Below are positions 1 to 11,833 of a stretch of DNA of 44,516 bases, in pieces; the first letter of the stretch is position 1; every line of letters starts with the position of its first letter. The notes beneath the pieces are model-generated. The model saw nothing but the letters and a program-made list of their open reading frames with translations. It did no database searches and was not told the origin of the DNA. Position numbers and translations under genes: made by a program. The stretch is from Tetrahymena elliotti 4EA (Eukaryota > Ciliophora > Oligohymenophorea > Hymenostomatida > Tetrahymenidae), in the NCBI GenBank assembly GCA_000231825.2, contig JH720298.1, positions 1,919,111-1,963,626 of the forward strand, given 5' to 3'.

Positions 1-3000
1 TTAAGAAGCAAATCACCTTAGAATGACAATCAATAATTATCTAAATAATCTTCTGATGAGGATACTACAGAAAATTAAAACTTAAATAAATAGAGAAGCA
101 ATGTATAAATAAGTAATAATAAAAATATCTCTAGAAGCAAATCACCTTCAAATGAAAGTTAATAAATTAGCAAATAATTTTCTTCATAAAATACAAGAGA
201 AAATCCATAGTAAATTTTAAATAAATAAAAGAGTAACTAGTAACAAAGAAATAAAGATTAAAATATATCAAGAAGCAAATCTCCTTCAAATGATAATCAA
301 TAATTATAAAAATAATCTTCTGATTAGAATACTACAGATAATTATATTTAAAATTTCAATAAATAAAAGAGTAATGAACAAGGAAGTAATATTTAAAATC
401 TTTCTAACAGTAAATCACCTTCAAATGATAATTCATAAATTAGCAAATAATTGTCCACATAAATTACTAGAGAAAATCCAAATTAAATTTTAAATAAATA
501 AATTAGTGATGAGTAACAAAATAATAAAGCTTAAAATATATCAAGAAGCAAATCTCCTTAAAATGACAATCAATAATTATCAAAATAATCTTCTCGTTAG
601 GATACTACTTAAAATTAAATTGAAAATTTAAATAAATAAAGAAGTAATGAATACTAAAGCAATAAGATCTAAAATTAATCTAGAAGTAAATCCCCAACAA
701 GCAATAGTTAAGATAACTAAAAGGCAAATGCAGAAAAGTCTTCATCTATCACGTTGAATAAATAGGGCGATTTCTAACAATAAAAATAATTAGAAAATTC
801 TTAAGAAGAAAAGACTAGTACTTCTCAATAATTTAAAACATAGCTATCAAAACAAGATTCAAAAAATTCATATAAAGAAATTAATTAACAATCCAACAAA
901 TAGCAAGAAGCCTCAGAAAAGGAAACATCTTAATAATTATAAAGTTCGAAGTAAGATTCAAAATGGAAATTGGCTGATAAGAAGTAAGATGGAAAATAAT
1001 CATTTGAGTAATTCAAAAAGCAATTAAGTCAAGGTAGTGCATAGACCCCTTTGAGTGCAAGCTCACCAACAGAGAAGCCTAAGAATTTTGAAGATTATTA
1101 AAAATAGAACTTAAAAAGAGAGGGTTCACCTTTAGGTTAGAAAAAAGTTTAGGATAGTGCTAACTAGAACTTTATTTCTAGAGAAAAATAAACTTCATAA
1201 CTATCAAGAGATTAATCTCCATCTTAGAGAATACCAAGTGTAGTAGCTGAAAATAACGCTAGCAAAAATAATACTTAAGAGAATGAATTGATTGAATAAA
1301 ATTAGAAGCTTGAGAAAGAAGGATTGATAATCAGTGATATTATTGATACACAAGATCAAATAGAGACAAATAGAAATATTTCTGCCAGACAAATTCAAAG
1401 AACTGATACTTAAAACTCTAAGCAAGAAGCTTCTCCTTATTAAAGATAAGTAAGCCCAAGTATTAACTAAAATTTATCATAAGAGGAATAAATAAAAAGA
1501 AGGCTATCAAATAATTAATAATCTAAAGATAGTAGTGATGGTAAGAAGTAAGAGGAAGTTATATCTTTCTAAAACTATCAAAATAGAAATATCAGTCCTA
1601 AATAATAAAGCTAAAACTTACATAATTAATCATATTAACCAAGTAATGATAATAAATTAAGGGATAGTGAATTGAATTGGTAGCAGCAAGTTGAGTAAAG
1701 TCAATAAGGTTTGAAAGGTAAATACACACCTAAATCTAATACTTCTTCATCCTCACCTGTAAATAGCTTCCCTAATTAAACTCATTCAGATAGTGAAAAT
1801 TAGGATAAAAAATACAAAGATGAACCTTTGAGTATTTAAGATCTATAACAATCTTAATAATAAGGTTAAAGAAATCAAGATAAACTTTCAAAATAAGGAA
1901 CTGATAATACTAGATCTTCATAAGAAAGATAGAAGAAAAATTTATAGGTTGATTCTAACCTAGAATAGTAGAACTAGAGTTAGATTATTATATCTCCTAA
2001 CTTTTAATCTGGATAAACTATTTAATCACCAAATTTCTAATAGGTTTAATAGATTTAGTAGTAAATAGGTAATGAAATTCTACCTCAAAAATAATAATTT
2101 ACTTAATCAGGACATATTTATGAAGAAGATTAACAAGGAAACAATGATTAGAGTGATTTATCATCTGATAATAGGTTGTCACCACTTCAACAAAAAAATA
2201 AAGATCTTATTAAAAATACTTAGAATATCCCTGTTGACAAGTAAGGTTCTAATTTTAGTAATTATTCTAATTAATAATCTTAGAATCAAATTATCCATTA
2301 AAAAGACCCATATTAGTAGTTAAAATAAAATAGAACAGGAGAATTCTAATAATAAAACTAAATACCTTAATTTCAAAGTTCTAATCGTTCATCACGCTCT
2401 CCAAGTACTTCTCTCGTGTCACCTCGCTAATTAGCTTAATAAAATGTATCTCCTAAAATTTAAACCTAATAATAATCTGGATAGAAGAGTAGCGCTTAGT
2501 CTAAAACTCCACAAATTAGTAGCAGAGGAGAAAGAATAAACTTTTCACCAAGAATGAGTCAAGAAATTATCAAAGAACAAAAAAATGTTGATAGTTCTTT
2601 TGAAGAAATTCATGAAATCTTAAATGAAAAGAGAGAATAAGTCTAGCAACAATAAAAGAACACTGAGAGGAACCGTGTTACAAGTATTGTTTCAAACATG
2701 AACAATTCTTCTAATAATATCACTTAAATAAATCCAACAGGAACTTAAAATACCTAGAATATACCTACTGTTTAAACATCTCACTCCCCTCCCAATTTAC
2801 ATTAAGGTAGTTAAAATTATAATATTTACACTCAACAATAACAAGACGCTATTTCACCTAGATTGTAACAAAATTCTCAATAAAGTATCAATTAGCGCAC
2901 TTCAAGAGGAAATTCTTAAACAAGTTTGCCTTAGATTCCTCCAGAAATATAAGACGAGAAGTATAGAGTCTTAAGAGAAAGTGCTTTGGGAAGCATTATT

Positions 3001-6000
3001 TAAAAGAAGGAGGAAAGAGACAATTAAGTTCTGAACCTTGTAAAAAACTCTGGATATTCTTCTCCTAATCCATCTTTCCATTAATAAAAAAAAGAAGAAG
3101 AATTAAAATAACAATAATCTTAGAATTTAAATAGATAATTTGATGGTGAAGAAGAATCTAATTCTGATTAGCTTTCTAATTTAAAGAATAGCTTGAACTT
3201 ACAATCTATTTATTCTACTGGTTTGCTTAAACAAACATCTCCTTCTAGAAAGGCATCAAACTCTCTGTCTTTATAATAGCAGTAATAACAAATTTTGAAT
3301 GAATCAGAGTTAACTGGAAATGTTATGAATTTCTCTAACAACACTGGAGGATTTGATAATTTAAGCTAAAGCTAGTCAGGAGTTAATAACTAAAACGCTG
3401 CACTTGCAAAGGAAATTATGCGTAGAAGTGCAAATCTAAGAGATCAAGAAAAATTAATTCATAAAGACAAGGATAAATTCTTACAAAAGAACAGTCGTAG
3501 CAATAGTTAGAATAGCAATTCTATTCATTAATCTTTACAAGCTCCTCAATAAAACAATGCTGTCTTTAATTCGTAAGTAGGTTAAGTCAGTGCAATTCTT
3601 GATGAAAGAAGTCAAATTTCTGGTACAGCTTTCATGGGTAGCTAATCTATTCCTTTCAATGATAATAGCTCTGTATTTGCTAACTAAGATAATTTACAAT
3701 CTTAAAACTTAAAAAATTCCTAAAATCAACAATTTATCTAACATCCTCTTCAATAAGCAATTTAAAACATAGGAAGTATGGTAGAGAGATAAGAATATTA
3801 AGAAGATAATAACAATAATAACTTCACCACTCTAACTTAATCAGGCAACAAATAAACTATACCTCGTGTTCATTCAAGAAATGTTTCGAGAACTAATGTT
3901 ACTTAGGAAAATGACCAAATCTAAGGAAATGATTCCTCAAGTTTGAATGAGCAAGAAGAAGTAGATCCTACTAACATTTATCAAGCTTATCGCATGAAGA
4001 ATCCTAGATCTTCTTCAAATATTGGATAAAATATTTCACCTAGAGATTATGTAGAGCATGCGAATATGAATTAAGCTATATAAGAGCAATAATATATTGA
4101 AAAGGTATAAACAATTGCTGAAGAATAAAAAAGACTTTAAAATCAAAAACAGTCAGATCAGATTTAATAGAATTAAGGTGCTTTACCAGGATTGTTATAA
4201 AGTAATAATTAAATTTAGGATAATCAATAAAGATAAAATGAACAGTAGTAAATTAATTATGAAGATGAAAGCTCTGATGATGAAGATTTAAATAAAGAAT
4301 TTTCTTCATTAGAAGAAGCTCAATAAGCTGTTTTGAGAAAATTTTAAAGAAAAGAAGAAAGAGATTAAAGAAGAAGATAAAATACTTAATAGCAAGGAAA
4401 ATAATCTGTTGATCTATTCTAATGTGGAAATTATGAAAGAATAGTAGCTGGTAAAAATGATATTTCTAAAAAGGAACATGAAGAATGGCTCAGAAAACAA
4501 GAAGCTATTGAAATTGAAGAATACAAATAAAAACAAAAGCTTGAATAATAAAATTTAAATAGACAAAAGACTCCTCAATAATAGCTCTTTGATAAATAAG
4601 ATGATTAACTTGAAAAATTATTGCATTAATAAGCTGAAACATATCTCTAAGAGACTTACGGAGATAAATTAAATTTTAATCAAAAAAATAATTAGAATCA
4701 AGAAAAATCTAATAAGAAGCAAGACAAATCACTTAATTCATAGAATACTCTGTCCAATTAAGTCCTTGGAAGTGATTAAAAATCATCCAGCCTTTAAGTT
4801 TCCTAATCTCAAAATAAAACTTCTTCAGAAATAACATTCTTAAACAGTAACTCAGGCCATAAAGATGACAAAGAAATCCAAAGTGCTACATTCCCCTTCT
4901 CAAGCAACAATTAATAATTTAGCTCTCCTAAATAACAGTAGAATACATAAAATTTACAAGTAAAATTTTTTTTTGTTAATAATAGATATTTATTTTAATT
5001 CTTTAAAAAAGTAAAACTAAGCTGTTCCGACATTCGGAGATTAAGAAAGTTCTTCTTAAATTTCTACATCCAGACAGAATTCTTTCAATCAGGCTATGAA
5101 TGAAAATAAATTCAAATAAGATGATATAGCAAGTCCATCAGTTTAGAGAGATTTTAATCGCAAAAACAACTAGTAACCTGAGTAATTCATTCAAAATAAT
5201 GAGTCACAATAAAAAAAACATTAAAAAGCAGAGGAACAAGGTATTTATTTTTAATTTTAATAATGTTATTGATTTATAAACTATTCTGATTATTAAATTA
5301 CTTTTGAAATTTTGTAATTTATTTTACTCATAATTTAAAGATGAAGATTTCATTTACTTGAGCAATAGCAATTAGATAAAGAAATCTCCTCCAGGAAGCA
5401 TTTATTAAATAATTGAAAAGTAGAAATAAGATATTGAATAGAATAAACAATAATAGGAATTAAATAAAAAACCTTCCTTGTTACCTCTATAACATGGATA
5501 AAAGTTATCATTTTAAGATTACAAAAACTAGTAAAACCCAACCTAATAATAAAGATTTTCTCCCACTTTTAATTAAGTTTCATAAGATGAGATGGATGAA
5601 AATAATAATAAAAAGATTGGTAGTTAAAATAACTACATCCACTCAGCTTCGACTAGCTAGTTCAATAATCCAACTAGCCTTCAAAATTCTTAATTAGGTT
5701 TTGATCCAGAATAGGTTCACTCTAATGATGATCCTTAATACGATTTAGACGCATTCCGTGTTAAGCCAAACTAAAATCCTCACAAATAGCGCTAGGAAGC
5801 TTACAGATAAGAGTTTGGTAGAGAATCATTTGGAAATAACAACTTTGCAGATATGCTTTCTGATGAGTAAATTATGCAAAATTTTAATGAAAATATAGCA
5901 CCAAAAATGATGACTAAGTCTTAACCTCCTAATTCTAATAGTAGCAGAAATAAAACTATTGCATAAGTAAGATAATATTTTTTTATTTAAAGGAAATTAA

Positions 6001-9000
6001 CTAAACTTACAATTTTAATTAGGCCTATGAAGAATCAAGTGAAGCCCATAATACAAGTTATTACTCATAACACTTCTAAAAAACAGAAGAAAGTTTAGAT
6101 GACAACAGCATTCAAAATTATAGCTAATTCAGACCTTTCTATGATAAGAACTAAGGGGATGAATCAGGTGCAATTAATATTAACTACACTCCTGACAAAT
6201 AAAATGCTTCTAGAACACAATTCAGTACCAATCAGTTCTAAACAAGTTATTATTAATCTCCTTCAATGAATCTTAGTAGAGGATATAAACAAGCTTCATT
6301 GGATCCTGCATAATTATAAGGAAACCGCTTACAATTTGAGTAACTCGTTGCTTCATAGAGAGCTTAAACTGATAGGAATTTAACTCATTCTGTTAATTTA
6401 AATGATAACAAGACAAAAGGATTTTAGAGTGATAGAAATGAAAACGAGCACAAATCATTCGGAGATTATAGAAAATAGAAATCTAGAGATCAAGTGATTT
6501 AGGAGTTATATAATAAAGAAGTAAACTAAATGCAATAAAATGCACTTAAAAAGATCTAAGACCACAGAGAAGATTTAACATAATCATTTTCTAAATCAAA
6601 GGGTTCATAAACATAAAATCCTTTCTTGAAATCATCTTCTAGTCAAAAAGATATTTCAGTGCTTGATAGATCTGCCTTCAATAAATTGAGTAGTGAAAAA
6701 TAAATTTGTGTAGTAATTGCTATGAAATTGGAAAATTTCTAACTTAAGAGAAAATTCCAGGCCTTCTAGAATTTAAAAATTAAAACCCATATGGCATCTA
6801 AAAGAGAAAGCTTTTCAAATATGCAATTCAGACAAAAGCAATAAATTGCTAAAGTGATCTATTAGACTTTATCAAATAATTTAAAGAGATAATATTTAGA
6901 TTTTTTCATTAGACTTAGAAAGAATTTAATCCTTCAAAATGTCAATATCCGTTAATACTCCTCACCTTCACAACAAAAAATTAGTAGTTAAGAACTTATA
7001 GACTTCAGCAGCCTAACTAGAAAGTAGCAAATCCTCTACCACTCAGTTGGTCATTTCTCCAAAACAATCAATAAGCTTAAGCAAGGAAGACTTAGACAGG
7101 CATTTGATTAAATTTTATATTCCAATAGTTCCTTGCGTCCAACTATTGATCAAAACTAGTTCTTCCGTAATTAAATAAAAATTTTCTCATTCATTTAAAT
7201 TTATTGTTTTAAATATGGCCAATTAAAAAATTCTAAAAAGCAGATAAAATTATTTACAATAAACAACTTAAGAAAGTTGTAACGGAATTAAGCTTTTTAA
7301 GAATATTATTTTATTCTAAATAACAAACAAAAAATATTCTATAAATTTGTTAAAATAACTTTATTTCAATAAAAATATATAGTCTCTCAAAGAAATTAGA
7401 ACATGAGATAACCAGTTTTTTACACTGATGGAAATGAGGAACCAAACCCTTAGACTCCAGAAAGAAAATCAAGATAGTTGCAAAATAATAAGGGATTACA
7501 AAGGGCTACTTCAGATAGTCCTGAAAGACTTGCAAAAATTTAACAACAAGTTAGAAACAGTTAGAAGAACAATTCTCTTAAATAGCCTATCTAGCTCCAT
7601 AAAATGAATGAAGGAAGCTAATAATACTCTTAAGACAGAAATTAATCATTCTCAGAAAATCAATAGAATAATGAGCCATTTGACTACAATAATAATAGAT
7701 AATCTCAATAGTTAGTAAATCAAATAGAAAATATGCTTTACTTTTCAAAGAAGACTACTGATTCTTAGACTTCTGTCAGATAAATAAATAACTTAAATGA
7801 CCACTCTAAAGGTTATAAATTCCAAATGAATGAATTTGAATCAAACTTGGAATCTCCTAATGACAGAAATACTGATGATAATGAATACAGACCTTAATTT
7901 GGTAAATAAATGATTTATTTAATTTTTAAAATTATTAATTTCTTACTTTTAATTCTAAATAAAGCACCTACATACGCTGATCCCAAAGAATTCTAACCAG
8001 ATATTCAATACCTTCGTAATTTGAGTTAAGATGATTTACTCTTATTTGAAGAGCTCTAAAAAAATAACTCTGCTAATAATAATAACAACAATAATTTATT
8101 GCGTCCCTTAGCTGGATCTTAATATTAATTAAAAAATCAATCCCATGGTAGTAGAATGGATTATAGTGATTTCGATTAAAATTCTTAATAGAATGAATAA
8201 GAAAAACACTAATTCGAAAAATACCTTAATTAATTCAATCTTAGTATGAGTCAAAACTAATCAATATCACATACTCCTTACTAATAACCTTATCAAAGTG
8301 GCAATCTAAGAAATTCTGCTTCTTTAAAATAATAGAATTAATAGAACCTCTACAATCTACAAATTGCTGATTACTAATTCGATGATGATAACTCTCTAAA
8401 TCAAGGTGAACATCACCATCACAGCTACAACTAACAAATGTAACATTCATACACTATGCCAACAACTGAGTAGATGAAATTACTTAATCAGAGCTAACAA
8501 TATGCATTTATTCCAGAAAGTCTCTAGCCTGGATATATGCATAAGTATGCTAACAAGCTTCTAAAAATTCCAGCTATTGTGAACTATGCTGATGTAAGAT
8601 CAAGTATGACTGGTGAGAAAAAAATGAATGAACAAAGTCTAGTCAATCCACCAGCTTAACATCTACCTGGCTATGAAAAAGTTATCAATGCCTAAAAGTA
8701 AGCTATTGCAAAAAGTTTTAAGAAATTGCATAACGAAAAAGTAACTGGAAAAGAAATATCAATAAACACTAACTAATCATAAGTAATGAACAACACTAGT
8801 GTTTTATCTCCTACTCAAAGAGGACTAATGTCATCTTAATCTATGTATATTACAAACCTTAACTAAAGTTCCTACTAATCTCCCAGACAGTCTATGGTAG
8901 CCATGAATGCATCTAATAGACTGTATGGTATAGCTGTCTAAAAGCAGTAACAATAATAACAATAACAAAACTAATAATAGCAATCATCAGCAACTGGAAG

Positions 9001-9067
9001 TAAAAGATTGATATCTCCAGATAACAAGTCTTATTCCTTAAAAAGATCTGGTGGCTAATTTAATTGA
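1..9067 (+). CDS. Giant Gln/Asn/Ser-rich protein, C-terminal 2931 residues (5' end outside window)
   Basis: Function not recognised. Reading TAA/TAG as Gln, one frame is open from base 1 to a TGA at 9065-9067 once four introns are removed: 4960-5011, 5241-5340, 5967-6022 and 7902-7964. All are GT-AG and all keep the frame; the exons sum to exactly 2932 codons. The visible part starts in a tandem Ser/Arg/Gln repeat and continues as low-complexity Q/N/S sequence with acidic patches. Around 4290-4560 there is a charged, probably coiled-coil stretch. From about 6660 to 7400 the composition changes to basic, hydrophobic and helical (recurring Leu/Phe/Lys patterns), which may be the only folded domain. 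The C-terminus has a His4 run near 8410 and a polyglutamine tract near 8935-8990 written in mixed TAA, TAG and CAA/CAG codons. No signal peptide or membrane segment is visible. It could be a cytoskeletal or RNA-granule scaffold, but that is a guess from composition. The existence of the gene is well supported; splice sites rest on frame continuity alone. Confidence 0.85.
4..700 (+). repeat. Coding tandem repeat, about 135-138 bp (43-46 aa) units
   Basis: At least six units start with the same Ser/Asn-Lys-Ser-Pro block, at 4, 133, 271, 406, 544 and 682, so spacing is 129, 138, 135, 138 and 138 bp (all multiples of three). Units alternate between two subtypes: A (continuing N-D-N-Q-Q) and B (continuing N-E/D-S-Q), so the older unit is probably a 270 bp dimer. 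Each unit ends with Leu/Phe-Asn-Lys-Gln. The array continues beyond the left edge. The R-S-K-S-P cores resemble SR-type or proline-directed phosphorylation sites. Confidence 0.85.
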
Positions 9068-9837
9068 TAAAAACAATATTATTAAAATTAGTTTCATTTA
9101 TTTTAACATTATAATTATTTATTTACATATTTTGAAAATCAAACTTATTATTTTTATATTCAATTATTTCATCAAAATTAATATATATTTTCATTTCTTT
9201 ATTCAATCAAAGTCATTTTCATCATTAAAAAAAATGAAATCATTAATTTTATTAAACATCTTATTATTTATTAGCAATGTTGTTAACTAATTTTTATTCT
9301 ATTAAATTAACATGTTTTAACTTTCTTTTTGTTTTATATAAAATTTTTGAATATTTTTTTACTTATAGAAGAACCTGATCAAATATCCTAATTCTTACAT
9401 AATATTTTTTTAAGTTAAAAAGAATGTTGAAATTCCATAAATTTAAAGGTTGATATTGAATACTTTAGATTTTAAAAGAATTAATAAAAATTAAATGAAA
9501 TTTAAGAAACAAAATTTTTTGGTGAATCAATAAGTAAGTATCAAGCAATGTTTGAAATAATTAATCAAACCAGAAACTTTATTTTTTGTTCAAAAAATAA
9601 ATTAACTCAATTTTAGTAATTTTTTATTGAATTTCATTAACTGGATATAAAAATTTAGAATAAAAATCATAAATTTTAATGAAGAAAATAATGATAGGAT
9701 AAAAAAAGAAGCAAAATGTTTGGAGAGATTAAAAAAGATTAAGATATATTAATTAATATAGCATTTATACTTTTATCTTTTAATTAAGAAAATAATTTGT
9801 ATGAATTTATTATTATTTTAAAATATTTAATTTTTTT
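9068..9837. other. Intergenic, convergent 3' flanks
   Basis: This very AT-rich spacer lies between the 3' ends of the giant gene (+) and LSM4 (-). I see no reading frame with coding-like composition on either strand and no structured RNA. Short Met-started frames here consist almost only of Ile, Phe, Leu, Asn and Lys, as expected of random AT-rich DNA. Confidence 0.6.
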
Positions 9838-10660
9838 TCATGAACCTCTAGGCTTAGCTTTTCCCTTATAACCACCTCTATTTTTTTCGAATTTTTCGAA
9901 TTTTTCTATTAAAAATAAAAATAAATAACATAATAAATAGAATTAATAACTAAATACTCTTTGACTTTCCTTCTTTTTCTTGTTGAACAGCTCCTTCTTT
10001 TTTTTACTTCATTTTATTCTTGGCTTCTTCTTTCTATTCATTTACTAGACAGAAATTATATTAATTTTGATGTAAATTTAATAAGTTTTTAGAAATAACA
10101 TACAAATAATAATTCAAATTGAAATTAAAAATAGCTTTTTACATATTTCTTATTCTTCAATGGCTTTATCAATGACTGCTTCATCCTATTAGAATAATTA
10201 TTTTTATAAATAAATAAATATCTGATTGACTTTATTTATCTTTATAAAATAATACCATTTAAAAATATTTGAGAGATGCACCTTTAATATATATTTAATC
10301 TATCTTCATAAAACTCTCACTATCCTTTTTTATTTAAAAATAGTAAATGAAATCATTAACTGCTTGTAATATTAATTACTATTTACTTTTGAAGTAAATG
10401 TAACATCACTTAATTATATATTCATAAATCTATCAACATCCTCTAAAAATCCATTATAAGTATCACCACTCTTCAACTCTACCATCTATTATTTGTAAAC
10501 AAATTATCTTAAAATATGTCCTAAAATCTAAAATAAAAATGCTTAATTACAACTTATGACTTCTTTGCAGCTTTCAAAACATTTGAAGGGAACTAAATTT
10601 TAAATATTCAAAACAACCTTAATAAAATATTTTAATTTGTGAATAAATTACTAAACTCAT
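9838..10660 (-). CDS. LSM4: Lsm4, Sm-like protein of the Lsm1-7 / Lsm2-8 ring
   Basis: Seven exons, complement of 10652-10660, 10551-10592, 10387-10485, 10256-10324, 10143-10185, 9958-10044 and 9838-9905, give 138 residues, close to the ~139 of human LSM4. The N-terminus (Ser-Leu, then V-L-K-A-A-K) aligns with the Lsm4 start. Sm1 follows at about 17-46, including ELKSGDTYNGFL and the R-F-M-N-I core that contacts uridine. Sm2 is near 61-70 (IYIKGASLKY). A charged Lys/Glu/Gln tail then ends in a short Arg-Gly-rich C-terminus (RGGYKGKAKPRGS), as in Lsm4 orthologues. Lsm4 acts in the nuclear Lsm2-8 ring on the U6 snRNA 3' end and the cytoplasmic Lsm1-7 ring in mRNA decay. The first exon is only 9 nt; it was chosen because it gives a Met and the family N-terminus at a canonical donor. 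The gene converges with the giant Q-rich gene. Identity is strong; exact small-exon ends need cDNA. Confidence 0.93.
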
Positions 10661-11432
10661 CTCTAAATTTTTAATTCTTCTTAAATTATTAACACAAACA
10701 AACAAACAAAAAAGATATTTATTAATTTATATTCTTTGATATCTTAGAAATTAAACAAAATACTATTCACCCTTAATCGCTTAGCTTAGTAGATAGAATG
10801 TGTTAAAAAGACAAAAAGCAAGCAATTAATCATAAATATCTTTTTAACATAATAAAGATTAATGTATTTTAATAAATAAATTAAATAATTAATTGATTAT
10901 TTTTAATACTTAAACAAAGATCTCCCTATATATAACCTAAAAAATTAAAATTTCTACTTTATTTATCATGATAAAATTAAAATTTAATTTTGAATGTTGT
11001 TACTGTTTCTTTATAATAAGATTAGTAGATCAGCAAGCATGCTTAAACTTTAAAGTAACTTTCATCTAAATCTAATTTCTTATAATTAATTTGAATCTTA
11101 TTTATCATAATTTAGAACCTAAATACATATTGAATACTTAATTTATTTATATTGTTAAGTTGGAGTCAATAAAAGGATAGTTCTTGTTAGATATTTTATA
11201 TTTGATAAAAAAGATAAACCATTACTTTATTTTATTTGTTTTTATTTATTTATTTTTTCAAAAAAGAAATCGATGCAAAAATAAATGATAGAATAATGAT
11301 TTATTTATTTCAGTTTTTTAACATGTAAAGACATTTAAAAAAGTTTAATTGTTTATTATTCAATTGAAGAAAGAAGTAATTTAAGGAATGCTAGTTCATT
11401 CATAATTGATAATCGGAATGTTATAAAATCAA
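10661..11432. other. Intergenic, 5' side of LSM4
   Basis: This AT-rich stretch lies upstream of LSM4 and must hold its promoter, but I cannot point to a defined element. A short run of repeated ACAA units sits near 10692-10710. No coding-like frame or tRNA-like fold was seen. Confidence 0.5.
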
Positions 11433-11833
11433 TTAGGAAGTGTTTGTTATTGAATTAATTTCTACTCATAAACCAAAAATTTGTTATCAAAAATAATAAT
11501 TAACACTTTTACAGAAGTATTTCCTCTAAGGTCTATCTATAAGTTAGCCAAAATATAATAGATGTTTTCCCACCATTATGATATAAAGAATAAATACTAA
11601 TCACCTTTTACTAGAGCAGCAAACTGTAAATTTTCATAAAATCTATCATGAAACAAATCCCTTTAATGTTTTATAAAACTAGATACTTTGAAACCTATAG
11701 AATCTCCTTCTTACCCAAACATATTTAATTAGATCAAACAAAATTCCAGTATAAATTTCTATTTGAAGATTGTTACATACAACTACTGTACCAAATATTC
11801 CATAACAAGAATATTTTATTTTTTAATTAACAG
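11433..11833. other. Coding-like segment, strand and gene unresolved
   Basis: Base composition is less AT-rich here than in true intergenic DNA, and protein-like translations exist on both strands. On the minus strand one frame is open to a TGA at about 11433 and contains a mixed-composition run from about 11720 to 11520 (for example GDSIGFKVSSFIKHQRDLFH). A second minus frame covers 11640-11900 (for example YGIFGTVVVC followed by IEIYTGILFDLIKYVW). On the plus strand a frame after 11650 (ESPSYPNIF) could splice at a GT near 11790 into the exon at 11834 of the next gene. I cannot choose between an upstream exon of the coiled-coil gene, a small minus-strand gene, or a decayed gene. No family was recognised. 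Confidence 0.35.

Noticed and set aside
1..700. CRISPR-like array
   Set aside because: Units are about 136 bp, in frame, coding and similar along their full length, with no unique spacers.
1..9067. Dense TAA/TAG codons suggesting a pseudogene
   Set aside because: They fall at Gln positions throughout all real genes here, and only TGA ends frames, so this is the ciliate code.
9051..9290. Hydrophobic frame after the giant gene
   Set aside because: It overlaps the stop region and consists of Ile/Phe/Asn/Lys typical of AT-rich spacer.
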